Of a stretch of DNA of 39,268 nucleotides, positions 1-7,922 are shown piece after piece (within the stretch, counting starts at the first letter, position 1; every line of letters starts with the position of its first letter). A program made the position numbers and the translations under genes. The DNA lies in the NCBI GenBank assembly GCA_022842985.1, contig JALHON010000008.1:1-39268 (forward strand). Reading direction: 5' to 3'. Below the pieces are notes generated by a model. The model was not told where the DNA came from. It was given only the letters and a program-made list of their open reading frames with translations, and did not search any database. The DNA comes from Acidobacteriota bacterium (GTDB taxonomy: Bacteria > Acidobacteriota > Vicinamibacteria > Vicinamibacterales > UBA2999).

Positions 1-383
1 CCGGCGGCCAGCGCCGGTGCCGCGAGGATGAGCGGGCCGGCCAGTGCGGCGGCCGCCGTCGGTCCCGCGACGAGGAATCCGACGTGCGTGAACGCGAACG
101 CCAGGACACCGAGTGGGGTGTGGAAGTCCACGTGCGGGACGTGGCCGTGCATCAGGTGCCACGCCCCTTCCAGGTTGTAGAGCAGGTCCCAGGTCATCTC
201 CCGCGAGTACAGACCGCCGGGCGCCACGAGCAACAGCGCGGCGCCGAGCGCGGGCAGGCAGGCCCAGGCCACGACACGGAGGGGAGAGGCGGTGTCGATC
301 AGCAGGTGCGGGGTCAGTGCGCGGGCGGGGCTCTTCACCGCGGGGCCGGGCGCGACTCCCGGCGCCGCAGGCCGGTCGGACAT
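1..383 (-). CDS. Multi-pass membrane protein, N-terminal part, cut by the window edge
   Basis: An open frame runs on the minus strand from ATG at 383 to the window edge without a stop, giving 127 residues. After a Pro/Ala-rich cytosolic start comes a hydrophobic segment at about residues 37-55. A loop follows with WDLLYNLEGAWHLMHGHVPH and DFHTPLG, then Ala/Gly/Leu-rich membrane segments. A first transmembrane helix followed by a loop with a G-x-x-P-x-x-DF-x-x-P pattern is typical of GT-C fold integral-membrane glycosyltransferases (ArnT/PMT-like and related proteins of unknown function). The family is therefore inferred, not proven, because the rest of the protein lies outside. An extended -10 (TGCTATAGT) lies directly upstream, so the transcript may be nearly leaderless. 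It points away from the exopolysaccharide locus and may be its left neighbour or a further member. Confidence 0.7.
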   Translation of the reverse strand, partial: MSDRPAAPGVAPGPAVKSPARALTPHLLIDTASPLRVVAWACLPALGAALLLVAPGGLYSREMTWDLLYNLEGAWHLMHGHVPHVDFHTPLGVLAFAFTHVGFLVAGPTAAAALAGPLILAAPALAA

Positions 384-391
384 CGCCGAGC

Positions 392-397
392 ACTATA
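392..397 (-). promoter_or_regulatory. Extended -10 promoter element for the membrane protein at 383
   Basis: The minus strand reads TGCTATAGTG, a TG-n-TATAGT extended -10, ending 8 nt before the ATG at 383. A start site about 7 nt downstream would give a leader of only 1-3 nt. No convincing -35 hexamer is visible at 17 nt spacing, as expected for an extended -10 promoter. The assignment rests on sequence pattern only. Confidence 0.4.
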
Positions 398-531
398 GCA
401 GCGGCCGGGTGACGCGATCCCGACAATCCGGGAAGGAATTACACGGCGCGCGGGCACAGATGAGGTTGGCTCGCAGCGTGCGGCGTGCGAACAAGTCCCA
501 TGTTTTCGAGGGCTTCGGCGTTCGTGCGGTG

Positions 532-573
532 CTGGTCCGGATTTCGCAGCGCGAGGGCCGAATACCGGACCAG
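532..573 (+). repeat. Inverted repeat, 9-bp perfect arms
   Basis: CTGGTCCGG (532-540) is exactly complementary to CCGGACCAG (565-573). The 24-nt intervening sequence contains its own small hairpin (TCGC-agc-GCGA). No T-run follows, so it is not a classical terminator. It could be a leader RNA element for the gene at 777 or a protein binding site. Confidence 0.55.
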
Positions 574-646
574 GCGACCCATGTGCCCGGTTTCCTCCAG
601 AGAAAAGGTTCCGCGTGCCCATCGACGGTTTCGTCATCCGGACCCG

Positions 647-710
647 CCGATCTGCACTCCGCGTCACGGCCCCTCGACGCCCGTGGCGTCGGGTGCCTGG
701 AGAAAATCGG
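647..710 (+). promoter_or_regulatory. Nested stem structure in the leader of the Fn3 protein gene
   Basis: Three helices nest inside one another. CCGAT (647-651) pairs with ATCGG (706-710), CTCC (657-660) with GGAG (699-702), and CGACGCC (675-681) with GGCGTCG (685-691) around a 3-nt loop. The element ends about 66 nt before the start codon at 777. I do not recognise it as a known riboswitch class. It may be a structured RNA leader, but GC-rich DNA gives chance pairings and the outer helices are short. Confidence 0.4.
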
Positions 711-776
711 TGTATTTCGAAGGAAGGCCGCGTCGAAGGTCACAGGTATGACTGTTGCAGGGCGGGTTTCGTGATC

Positions 777-1451
777 ATGACACCTGCGATGGTCTCTCGC
801 GCGAGACGCCTGGCCCGCCCCGTGGTCCTGGTGTTGTGTCTCTTGTCAGGCGTGGCGGGCGAGGCGGGAGCCGGCGCTCTCGCCGTCTCCTGGACCGACT
901 ACGCGGTCGACGAAGACGGCTTCCTGGTCGAGCGGCGCCTCGCCGCGGGCGGAGTGTTCGAACAGGTGGCGGTGCAGGCAGCCAACGCGCAGGCGTTCTT
1001 CGACCGCGGCGTGGCGGCGGGTGGGACGTACTGCTACCGCGTGCGGTCGTTCAATGCCCTTGGCACCTCGCCCTACAGCGACGAAGGGTGCGGCACGGCG
1101 GTGGCCACCGAATCGCCGGTCGTGGTCACGCTCGACCGCACCGTCTATCGCCAGTCCGACTCGATGATCGCCACCGTGCAATCGCTCGGCGACTTCGCCG
1201 CGGCCGTGGACGTCTACGTGATCGTGCAGGTGCCGGGCGGCACGTTGTCACTGCAGCTCGACGGCCGTCTCGTGCCCGGCCTCGTGCCGCTCGTGCGGAA
1301 CATCGTGCCACCCACGATGGCGGCGCCCTTCACGTTCCCGCTGGCGACCGCGCCGCCAGGCACCTATACCTGGATGGCGGGCGTGACCGCGCCTGGCACG
1401 CTCACGACGGTGGCGCCGCTCTCGACCACGACGTTCACCGTCACGCCCTGA
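777..1451 (+). CDS. Secreted fibronectin type III domain protein
   Basis: The 224-residue protein begins with an N-terminal signal peptide (Arg-rich start, then PVVLVLCLLSGVAGEAGAGA). A single Fn3-type module follows at about residues 38-105, seen as SWTDYAVDEDGFLVERR and later TYCYRVRSFNALG, where YCYRVRSFN is a typical Fn3 F/G strand. The C-terminal half is a second beta-rich domain ending in STTTFTVTP. There is no sortase, PEP-CTERM or membrane anchor at the end. The start was set at ATG 777, with ATG 789 an alternative; the frame upstream has no coding character. No catalytic residues are visible, so an extracellular binding or adhesion role in the polysaccharide matrix is inferred. It ends 8 bp from the convergent glycosyltransferase gene. 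Confidence 0.8.
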   Translation: MTPAMVSRARRLARPVVLVLCLLSGVAGEAGAGALAVSWTDYAVDEDGFLVERRLAAGGVFEQVAVQAANAQAFFDRGVAAGGTYCYRVRSFNALGTSPYSDEGCGTAVATESPVVVTLDRTVYRQSDSMIATVQSLGDFAAAVDVYVIVQVPGGTLSLQLDGRLVPGLVPLVRNIVPPTMAAPFTFPLATAPPGTYTWMAGVTAPGTLTTVAPLSTTTFTVTP

Positions 1452-1459
1452 CGGGCCGC

Positions 1460-2584
1460 TCAGGCCGAGGCCACGGTGTCGGCGTCCCACCACGCGCGAC
1501 GATCGCCCGCGCCGCCGCGCATCGCGTCGTCGATGGCCGCCGCGGCGTTGGCGCAGAACTGCTCCAGCGTGTGATACCGATCGACACGCGCCCGGGCGCG
1601 CGCGCCGATCGCCTGCGCCTTGTCCGGGTCGTTCCACAGATCGAGCATGGCCGTGCGCAGGGCCACCGGGTCGCCCGGCGGCACGAGGATACCGGTGACG
1701 CCGTGTTCGATGACGTCGACCTGCCCAGCAGTCGCGCTGCAGATGACGGCTTTGCCCATGGCCATCGCTTCGAGAATGACCGTGACGCCGTTGTCGGACA
1801 GTGACGGCAGGAGCGGCACGACCACGAAGCGCGAACGTGCGTAGAGCGCGCGCAGTTCCGGGAGGGTCTGCCGGGCGATGGTGAGATGGGGATTCGGCGT
1901 GCGCTGGAGTGAGCCGACGTGGACGCGGCGATCCTTCACCAGGCGCAGGCGGCCGGGTACGCGCACGATGTCCGCGGCGACGTGGCAGCGAAGGTCCGTG
2001 TGCTCGAGCGCCGCGAAGAGCGTGGGGTAGTCGCGCATTTCCGCGCCGACCGCGCAGATGAGATCGGCGGCGCCCGGCACGGGCCGGTAGAACTGCGCGT
2101 CGACGAAGTAGCGCACCATGTAGAGCCGCGCGGGGTCGACATGCCCCCGCTCCACGGCCAGCCGGCCCTGCACGGACGAGAACGCCAGCGCCGCGCGCAG
2201 ATGCCGCCCGAGCACCCGCATCGGCCAGTCGATGTTCGGCTTGGCGAACTGCGTGAAGATGGCGATGTGCGGTTTGCCTGGCCCGGCGAGTTGCTGCAGC
2301 ATGAGCAGGCTGAGCGTCAGGCGTTCGCTCCACGTCACGATGACGTCGTACTCGTCCTGTCGCCGGTAGACTTCCTGCGCAAGGCGAAACCACTCCGGCA
2401 GCGGCGAGTGGCCGGCATCGGGCAGGGTGTGCTGGTCCCACACGACCGAGAACATGTCCTCGAACAGATGCCCGCGCGGCTCGTTGTCGCCGTTGAGGTC
2501 ACGCGCCGTGGCAGTCGTCGAGTCAGGGCGCAGCAGCGCCAGTGCCGTTCGCAAGATGCTCCTACCGCGGCGCGGCGGCGCCAC
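1460..2584 (-). CDS. Glycosyltransferase family 4 (group 1)
   Basis: The protein has 374 residues with a two-lobed GT-B layout. The C-terminal half carries the donor-binding region: PLLPSLSDNGVTVILEAMAM followed by GKAVICSATAGQVDVIEHGV and an ILVPPGDPVALRTAM segment. This is the usual GT4 nucleotide-sugar pocket, with Asp rather than Glu at the first position of the EX7E motif. It is likely cytosolic and would add one sugar to the lipid-linked repeat unit; donor and linkage cannot be told from sequence. The start is a GTG at 2584 without an obvious Shine-Dalgarno sequence, so the true start may be a little downstream. It is transcribed alone, divergently from the beta-helix gene at 2720 across 135 bp. 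Confidence 0.88.
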   Translation of the reverse strand: MAPPRRGRSILRTALALLRPDSTTATARDLNGDNEPRGHLFEDMFSVVWDQHTLPDAGHSPLPEWFRLAQEVYRRQDEYDVIVTWSERLTLSLLMLQQLAGPGKPHIAIFTQFAKPNIDWPMRVLGRHLRAALAFSSVQGRLAVERGHVDPARLYMVRYFVDAQFYRPVPGAADLICAVGAEMRDYPTLFAALEHTDLRCHVAADIVRVPGRLRLVKDRRVHVGSLQRTPNPHLTIARQTLPELRALYARSRFVVVPLLPSLSDNGVTVILEAMAMGKAVICSATAGQVDVIEHGVTGILVPPGDPVALRTAMLDLWNDPDKAQAIGARARARVDRYHTLEQFCANAAAAIDDAMRGGAGDRRAWWDADTVASA

Positions 2585-2680
2585 CGGGGCGAGTGTTTCG
2601 GAACACCGAGCGGGGGTATCGGTGAGCCAGCCCGTCGACTGATTCTAACAACTCCACGACGAGCTGCACAGCGTCAGAAC

Positions 2681-2715
2681 TGCGGAAATCCGCATGATAT
2701 TCTGCACAGTATCAT
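2681..2715. promoter_or_regulatory. Tandem dyad-symmetric operator candidate
   Basis: Two adjacent palindromes lie between the divergent genes starting at 2584 and 2720. The first is TGCGGA-AA-TCCGCA (2681-2694). The second is ATGATA-N10-TATCAT (2694-2715), which shares base 2694 with the first. CTGCACAG occurs twice (2664-2671 and 2702-2709), the second copy inside the spacer of the larger palindrome. Perfect 6-bp arms with short spacers are typical of dimeric repressor sites. The position just upstream of the secreted beta-helix gene suggests control of that gene. The regulator is unknown. Confidence 0.4.
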
Positions 2716-2719
2716 TCCC

Positions 2720-4585
2720 ATGGCACGCGCGCCGTTCGCCGTCCTGATCGTGAGCGCACTGGCCGGTCTCGGCGCGATGGCGGCATGCGGGGCCGAGGTC
2801 GGCCCCGCGGTGGCCGCCCAGGCGCCGCCGGCGCGCCGTTTCGACACCTCACCGGACGCGCCGCTCATTCCCGGCCCCACACGGACGACCTGGGCGCCGG
2901 GGCTCCAGGCGCCGATTCCGCCCCGCGCGACCACGTGCGCCACGGTGGAGGCCTCGAGTTTCGGCGACGGCGCGCGCGAGGCGTCAGCCGCGATCCAGGA
3001 GGCCATCGACCGCTGCCGGCCCGGCGAGACGGTGCAGCTGTCCGCCGGTCGCTTCCTCCTGAATCAGTTCGTCACCCTCAACAAGGGCATCACCCTGCGC
3101 GGGGCCGGTCCGTCCGCCACGCGCCTCGTGAAGACCAACGGCGCGCGCGCGGGCACCTACCTCGTCGACGATGCGTCGCCCATCATCATCGTCGGGCCGG
3201 CGCGGTGGCCGAAGCCCGACCCGGGCACGTCGGTCGATCTCGCGACGGATGCCGTCGCCGGCGCGCTGTCGGTCACGGTGAAGGATGGCGATGCGTTCGC
3301 CGCGGGCCAGTTCGTGCTGCTCGACCAGGACGACTTCAATGCCGGCGCGTGGCTGCCACTGCCGCGGCGGCTCGCCAGCGACGCGCCGGCGCGCATCTGG
3401 GCCTCCGATCTCGTCGTCTTCAATCGCCACGATCCCGCCGAGGCGAGCGACGGCACGTTCCCGGACTCGCTCAGCTGGTTCTCGCGTGGCAACCGGCCGG
3501 TGAACGAGATCAAGGAAATCGCGCAGGTGCGTGGCAACGTCGTCACGTTCACGACGCCGGTGCACATCGGCTACACGGTGGCCAAGGCCGCGCAGTTGAC
3601 GCGCTACTACGCCGACAACGTGCACGTGCGCGAGGCCGGTGTCGAAGACCTGGGCGTCTCGGGCGGCGGCAACGGCAACATCCGGTTCGAGGCGGCGGCG
3701 TACTCCTGGATGAAGAACGTCGACGACACGTTCTGGTCGGGGGAAGGTGTGGCCATCAGCCACTCGTTCCGCGTCGAAGTCCGCGACTCCGCCATCCACC
3801 ACTCGGCGTTCTCCGAGCCCGGCGGCGCGGGTTACGCCATCAGCCTGGCCAGCGGGTCGTCCGAGATCCTCATCGAGAACAACGCCGTCCACGATGCCAA
3901 CAAGGTGATGGTGGTGCGGTCGTGTGGCGCCGGCTCGGTCATCGGTTACAACTACATGGACAACGGCGTCATCACGTCGCTGCCCGACTGGGTCGAAACC
4001 GGGCTGAACGGCAGCCACATGGCCGGCAGCCATCACATCCTCTTCGAGGGCAACCAGGCCTTCAACTACGACTCCGACAACACACACGGCAGCGCCATCG
4101 CCATGACCGTGTTCCGCAACCACCTGGTCGGCCGGCGCGAGGGATATCCCGGCACCGTCAACCAGCGCGCGGCCGGCCTCATGTTCGGCTCCTGGTGGCA
4201 TGTGTTCATCGGCAACGTCCTCGGCGAAGACGGCCGGACGGACGGCTGGCAATACGAAGATCCGGGGGACGGCTCGACCACGTCGCGCAGCGACGCGTGG
4301 CAGGGCGGCTCGGTCATCTGGCGGCTCGGTTACGACCCCGGACATTGGGATCAGGTTGCCGATCCGCGGGTGCTCGAGACCGTCCTGCGTGACGGCAATT
4401 TCGACTACGTCACGAAGACGGTGCGCTGGGATCGCGTTGCGCGTCCGTTGCCGGCGTCGCTGTATCTCAAGGAGAAACCGGCGTTCTTCGGCGCCGAGCC
4501 GTGGCCCTGGGTCGATGCGACCGGCGCGCGGAAGCTCGGGACATTGCCGGCCCGCCGCCGCGCGGCCCCGCCCCCGATGCCGTAG
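2720..4585 (+). CDS. Secreted right-handed beta-helix (pectate-lyase-like) protein, copy A
   Basis: The 621-residue protein has a signal peptide ending near AMAACG; Cys23 could be a lipidation site, although Met at -3 makes a poor lipobox. The N-terminal part shows the start of a Pectate_lyase_3-type beta-helix, with AIQEAIDRCRPGETVQLSAG and FLLNQFVTLNKGITLRGAGP. Repeating coils follow (IRFEAAAYSWMKNVDD, ILIENNAVHDANKVMVVRS, HHILFEGNQAFNYDSDNTHG). This fold is used by polysaccharide lyases and some GH28/GH55-like hydrolases. No catalytic triad can be assigned safely. It is closely related over its full length to the protein encoded at 17385-19208. Sitting within an exopolysaccharide locus, it may cut or modify the polymer outside the cell. 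ATG 2720 was chosen because it starts the signal peptide. Confidence 0.87.
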   Translation: MARAPFAVLIVSALAGLGAMAACGAEVGPAVAAQAPPARRFDTSPDAPLIPGPTRTTWAPGLQAPIPPRATTCATVEASSFGDGAREASAAIQEAIDRCRPGETVQLSAGRFLLNQFVTLNKGITLRGAGPSATRLVKTNGARAGTYLVDDASPIIIVGPARWPKPDPGTSVDLATDAVAGALSVTVKDGDAFAAGQFVLLDQDDFNAGAWLPLPRRLASDAPARIWASDLVVFNRHDPAEASDGTFPDSLSWFSRGNRPVNEIKEIAQVRGNVVTFTTPVHIGYTVAKAAQLTRYYADNVHVREAGVEDLGVSGGGNGNIRFEAAAYSWMKNVDDTFWSGEGVAISHSFRVEVRDSAIHHSAFSEPGGAGYAISLASGSSEILIENNAVHDANKVMVVRSCGAGSVIGYNYMDNGVITSLPDWVETGLNGSHMAGSHHILFEGNQAFNYDSDNTHGSAIAMTVFRNHLVGRREGYPGTVNQRAAGLMFGSWWHVFIGNVLGEDGRTDGWQYEDPGDGSTTSRSDAWQGGSVIWRLGYDPGHWDQVADPRVLETVLRDGNFDYVTKTVRWDRVARPLPASLYLKEKPAFFGAEPWPWVDATGARKLGTLPARRRAAPPPMP

Positions 4586-4604
4586 CGTGGCCGGAACGCC
4601 GGGC

Positions 4605-5579
4605 TCAGGCGAACTCTTCCTGTTCGCCGTAGCGCGTCGCGCGGTGGCGCAGCCGGCGCAGCAGCAACCGGCCTTCATACGTCAGGCGGCGCCGCGTCAC
4701 GACGACACGGGCTGTGAGGCGGCCGCCGAACGACTGCAGGAAGCGCAGCCTGGACGTCGACGAGACGCCGTCGAAGTCGAAGCGCAGTCCGCGCGCCATG
4801 GCGTCGGTCATGCCCAGCCAGACGAGCAGGTCCACGGCGCCGAGGGCCGCCCGGTTCGCATCGCGTGTCGACAGGAAGTAGTAGTAGTCGGTCGCGTCCC
4901 AGACGAACAGGGCCGCCGCGTGCGGACAGTCGTGTGCGTCGAGCACCGCCAGCGCGTGTCCCTGTCCCTGCGCGAGGGCCGCTGCCGCCAGGCGTTCCAC
5001 CCGCGCCGCGTCGGCCGCGGAGATGAGGTCGCCCAGATTGCGGCGGTACTGCGCGGCAAACGTCGCCGCGTCGAGTGTCCGCGGGTTGAGGACATCCTGC
5101 GCCCGTCGCACGAGGTTGCGGGTCTTGTGGTTCAACTGCTCCCACATCACGGGTTCGGCGGTGCCGGCCTCGATGCGGAACGTGTGCTGCAGGCGCGCTT
5201 CGAAGCCGAGGGATTGCCAGGCCAGCACGTTCACGTCGTCCGGGGGCAGGACGAACTCGTGCACCGATGCTTCCGGCAGGGCACGGATGAGTGCCGACTC
5301 GATCTGGTAACGGGTGCGGCCCGCGGTTTCGTATTTGCCGGCTCCGGCATCGACGACTGGAAACGCCAGCCGCGTGAGCGGTGGGGCGCCGCACCAGGCG
5401 AAGCCGTCGCGCTCGAACAGACCGTAGGGCAGCGTGCCGACGATGCGTCCTTCCCGGGTTTCAGTGACCTGGCTCCAGCCCTGCGGGCAGGCGGCATCGA
5501 GCCACCACGGCTGCTGGAAGACGGCCCTCGGCGTTACCTCCGTAGGCGGACGGGGCGTCATGGCGTGCGCGTCAGCCAT
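4605..5579 (-). CDS. FemAB/GNAT-like acyltransferase of polysaccharide locus
   Basis: The 324-residue protein resembles the acetyltransferase-6 (FemAB/BioF2-like GNAT) group: a split N-terminal half, then LNHKTRNLVRRAQ, a mid-domain VLDAHDCPHAAALFVWDATD with DYYYFLSTRDANR, and the C-terminal signature GLRFDFDGVSSTSRLRFLQ plus SFGG. Family members transfer aminoacyl or acyl groups and often sit in exopolysaccharide or exosortase-associated loci, so decoration of the polymer or its precursor is a reasonable inference. ATG 5579 has AGGGA about 10 nt upstream. ATG 5561 forms an ATGA overlap with the flippase stop and is an alternative start. Either way translation is probably coupled to the flippase gene. 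It is the last gene of the 9136-4605 block and ends 19 bp from the convergent beta-helix gene. Confidence 0.8.
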   Translation of the reverse strand: MADAHAMTPRPPTEVTPRAVFQQPWWLDAACPQGWSQVTETREGRIVGTLPYGLFERDGFAWCGAPPLTRLAFPVVDAGAGKYETAGRTRYQIESALIRALPEASVHEFVLPPDDVNVLAWQSLGFEARLQHTFRIEAGTAEPVMWEQLNHKTRNLVRRAQDVLNPRTLDAATFAAQYRRNLGDLISAADAARVERLAAAALAQGQGHALAVLDAHDCPHAAALFVWDATDYYYFLSTRDANRAALGAVDLLVWLGMTDAMARGLRFDFDGVSSTSRLRFLQSFGGRLTARVVVTRRRLTYEGRLLLRRLRHRATRYGEQEEFA

Positions 5580-7084
5580 GGTCGAACGATCCCTGCCAGC
5601 CAGGGAGGCGCCAGCATCAGGAGTTCCGGGTCGAGTTCGCGGAGCAGCCGCAGTACCGCGAAATAGGTGACGGCCATGGCCGGCACGGCCAGCAGCGGCA
5701 GGCCATAGAGCAGATAGCCGAGCGTTCCGGCCGCGGCGGCGGCCGCGAGGCAGCGCCACACCGTGCGGCCAAGGGCCGGCGTCAGCACGCCGCGCGGGAG
5801 GATGAACAGGCCGAGCGTCACCATCGCCACTTCAGCGGTCCCGACCGCCAGGCTCACACCGAGACTGCCGTTGCCATACACGCGCTGGGTCCACGGAATG
5901 AGTATCGGATCGAGGACGACGCTGACCACCAGGCAGAGGGTCTGGGCCGCGCACCAGTACCACTGCCGGCCCGCGGCGGCAATCGCCGGTCCCAGGATGA
6001 TGCTGGCGTAGACGAGCAGGATGAACAGCGACAGCACGCTCAGGCTCGTGCCGGCAGGCGCGAATCCCTCGTTGCCGTAGATCCAGCCGACCGCCCAGGG
6101 CGCAAAGAGGGCCGTGCCGGCGCCCGCCAGCACGCCGAGAATCACCACCGTGCGCAACCCCAGACGCACCAGGTCGTCGTAGGTCGCGCGGTCGCTGACC
6201 CACAGGCGCGCCAGCGTGGGGTAGAGCGCGAAGTTCAGCGTGAGCGCCGGAAAGATCAGCACGCCGGAGATGCGGCTGGCCGCACTGTGCCAGCCGAGGG
6301 CTTCCGGGGGCGCCAGCCGCTCGAGAAACGTCGCATCCACGTAGGGCTGCAGCCGCAGCACCATATCCAGGATCAGGAAGCTGAAGCCGCCGCGCAGCAG
6401 GTCGCGGGCCGTGACCGCGTCGGGGCGCCACGGCCCGAGCCGCAGGCGCGTGACCATGCCGATCTGCACGGCCAGCGTGATGGCGGCGGCCACGACCTGC
6501 GCCAGGAGCACTTCACGCAGTCCGGCGCCGTTCATCAGCACGGCGATGACGAGCACGGCTTCGGTCAGGTTGCCGAACACCGCCGATCCGGCCTGCCAGT
6601 GCACCTTCTCGAAGCCGCGCACCACCGCCAGGCAGAGGGCGCCCACGCCCTGCAGCGCCAGCTTCATGCTGACCATCGCCAGCGCCAGCCGCACCGCGTC
6701 GTCGTACCCCATCCACTGACCGAACCAGGGAATCACGGCCAGGACGGCGGCGGCCATGCCGACCCGCAGCAGCATCCCGGTGGCAAAGACGCGGGCGCCG
6801 GCCGACCGATCGCGCGCGACCGCCGCCGCCACCTGCGCGTGGCCGCCCCACTCGACGAACAGATACCAGACACCGAGCGCCGCGGTGGCGAAGTAGATGG
6901 CGCCGAACGGGCCGGCGCCAAGGTTGCGGGCGATGAGCGCCTGCACGGCCATCGAGACCGGCGTCGTCACGAGCTGCGACGCCACCAGCGCCAGCATCCC
7001 GCGGCCGACGATGTGGCCGGCCGGCGGTGGCGGGGCGTCGGGGGTGCCGACTGCGGGCGCGTCGCTCGAGGCGCTCACAGGCAT
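5558..7084 (-). CDS. Wzx-type polysaccharide flippase (MOP superfamily)
   Basis: The 508-residue protein is strongly hydrophobic, with about 12-14 membrane segments. The first segment, around GRGMLALVASQLVTTPVSMA, leads into ALIARNLGAGPFGAIYFATA, the typical N-terminal signature of oligosaccharide flippases of the PST/Wzx type. Charged loops, for example around PDAVTARDLLRGGFSF, separate the two six-helix halves. It would flip undecaprenyl-diphosphate-linked repeat units from the cytoplasmic to the periplasmic leaflet. It lies 22 bp downstream of the small membrane protein gene and overlaps the FemAB-like gene. Family assignment is firm; substrate is unknown. Confidence 0.9.
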   Translation of the reverse strand: MPVSASSDAPAVGTPDAPPPPAGHIVGRGMLALVASQLVTTPVSMAVQALIARNLGAGPFGAIYFATAALGVWYLFVEWGGHAQVAAAVARDRSAGARVFATGMLLRVGMAAAVLAVIPWFGQWMGYDDAVRLALAMVSMKLALQGVGALCLAVVRGFEKVHWQAGSAVFGNLTEAVLVIAVLMNGAGLREVLLAQVVAAAITLAVQIGMVTRLRLGPWRPDAVTARDLLRGGFSFLILDMVLRLQPYVDATFLERLAPPEALGWHSAASRISGVLIFPALTLNFALYPTLARLWVSDRATYDDLVRLGLRTVVILGVLAGAGTALFAPWAVGWIYGNEGFAPAGTSLSVLSLFILLVYASIILGPAIAAAGRQWYWCAAQTLCLVVSVVLDPILIPWTQRVYGNGSLGVSLAVGTAEVAMVTLGLFILPRGVLTPALGRTVWRCLAAAAAAGTLGYLLYGLPLLAVPAMAVTYFAVLRLLRELDPELLMLAPPWLAGIVRPWLTRTP

Positions 7085-7106
7085 CCCACGGTGGCCGGCC
7101 CGAACG

Positions 7107-7277
7107 TCAGGAGAGGATGGGGTACAGGAAACGCAGGGCGAGCATGTAGAACAGATTGAAGCCGACGAACAGCAGCAGGGCCTTCTTCAGCGCCCGGCGC
7201 GGGTGCGGCTCGCGTGCCGCGACGAAGGGGATGGTCAGCAGCGCCAGCAGCAGCGACCGCAGGACCAGGTTCCGCAT
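7107..7277 (-). CDS. Small two-helix membrane protein between export and flippase genes
   Basis: The 56-residue protein begins 2 bp after the stop of the export lipoprotein gene. It has two hydrophobic stretches (VLRSLLLALLTIPFVAA and ALLLFVGFNLFYMLALRFLY) joined by a short basic hinge, REPHPRRALKK, which predicts a hairpin with the loop on the cytoplasmic side. I do not recognise a family. Its position in the tight export-flippase gene order and its clean transmembrane pattern argue that it is real. A role as an accessory subunit of the export or flippase machinery is inference from context alone. Confidence 0.7.
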   Translation of the reverse strand: MRNLVLRSLLLALLTIPFVAAREPHPRRALKKALLLFVGFNLFYMLALRFLYPILS

Positions 7278-7279
7278 AC

Positions 7280-7915
7280 CTATTCGACGACGACGACATC
7301 GCCCGTGCGGAGCCGGAATTGGCCGGCGACACCCAGCCCCGCGGTGATCGCGTCCCACGTCATGCGGATACGCAGCGGGACCTCGTCGTCCGTTCGCAGC
7401 ACGAAGATCCGATCCTTCTTGGCGAAGTCCTTGAGACCGCCGGCCGCGGCCAGGGCCTGCGCCACGCCGGCCCCGGGCGAGAGGCTGTGCAGACCGGGGG
7501 TGCCCACCTGGCCGAGCACCGAGACGCTGAGCGGCCGCGCGTCGTCCACGGCCACGAGCACACGCGGCGTGACGATGAAGGGCTTGAGCCGGGATTCGAG
7601 ATCGCGGGCCAGAGCGACGGGCGTGACGCCGGCGGCGGGCACGTCGTTCAGGAACGGCAGCGAGACCATGCCGTCGCTGCGCACGCGCACGACCGCCGAC
7701 ATCTTCTCCTGCTCCCACACCTGCACGTTGAGCGTATCGCCGAAGCCGATGACGTACTCGCCGTCGGTGACCGGCGGTGGCGACCAGTCGTCAGCCCAGA
7801 CGAACGGGGCCTTCGGGGCGCTGGCGCACGCGATGAGCAGGACGTGCGACGACAGCATGATGGCGGCCGGCCAGAACGCCGCTCCGGTGATCAGTCGTCG
7901 GGCCTGGGTCAGCAT
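7280..7915 (-). CDS. Wza-type polysaccharide export lipoprotein
   Basis: The 211-residue protein has a lipoprotein signal, with the lipobox LLIAC placing the acylated Cys at position 30. The polysaccharide-export domain follows (YVIGFGDTLNVQVWEQEKMS with RVRSDGMVSLPFL), the conserved core of Wza/KpsD-like proteins. One SLBB-type domain comes next (LSVSVLGQVGTPGLHSLSPG and ALAAAGGLKDFAKKDRIFVL). It is shorter than E. coli Wza and lacks the C-terminal amphipathic helix that spans the outer membrane in Wza, so another protein, perhaps the barrel encoded at 25978-27387, may complete the channel. AAGGAG directly abuts the ATG, an unusually short spacing, and a TATACT box lies just upstream. Confidence 0.9.
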   Translation of the reverse strand: MLTQARRLITGAAFWPAAIMLSSHVLLIACASAPKAPFVWADDWSPPPVTDGEYVIGFGDTLNVQVWEQEKMSAVVRVRSDGMVSLPFLNDVPAAGVTPVALARDLESRLKPFIVTPRVLVAVDDARPLSVSVLGQVGTPGLHSLSPGAGVAQALAAAGGLKDFAKKDRIFVLRTDDEVPLRIRMTWDAITAGLGVAGQFRLRTGDVVVVE

Positions 7916-7922
7916 CTCCTTG

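Larger units (their letters stand above)
384..776. other. Divergent intergenic region of 393 bp with several inverted repeats
   Basis: No credible gene lies here: the frames that cross it have no recognisable protein signature and overlap each other. The region is less GC-rich than its surroundings. It contains a small hairpin (TCCCG 418-422 with CGGGA 429-433), a 9-bp stem at 532-573 and a nested structure at 647-710, described separately. It must hold the promoters of the divergent genes starting at 383 and 777. The structured part reads toward the secreted Fn3 protein. Confidence 0.6.

Noticed and set aside
292-774. Plus-strand frame of 160 codons across the left intergenic region
   Set aside because: Its start lies inside the minus-strand membrane protein gene, composition is Arg/Ser/Gly-rich without domain signature, and the inverted repeats are better explained as leader elements.
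1919-2719. Upstream in-frame extension of beta-helix copy A
   Set aside because: It is antisense to the GT4 gene and lacks a signal peptide; ATG 2720 begins a proper one.
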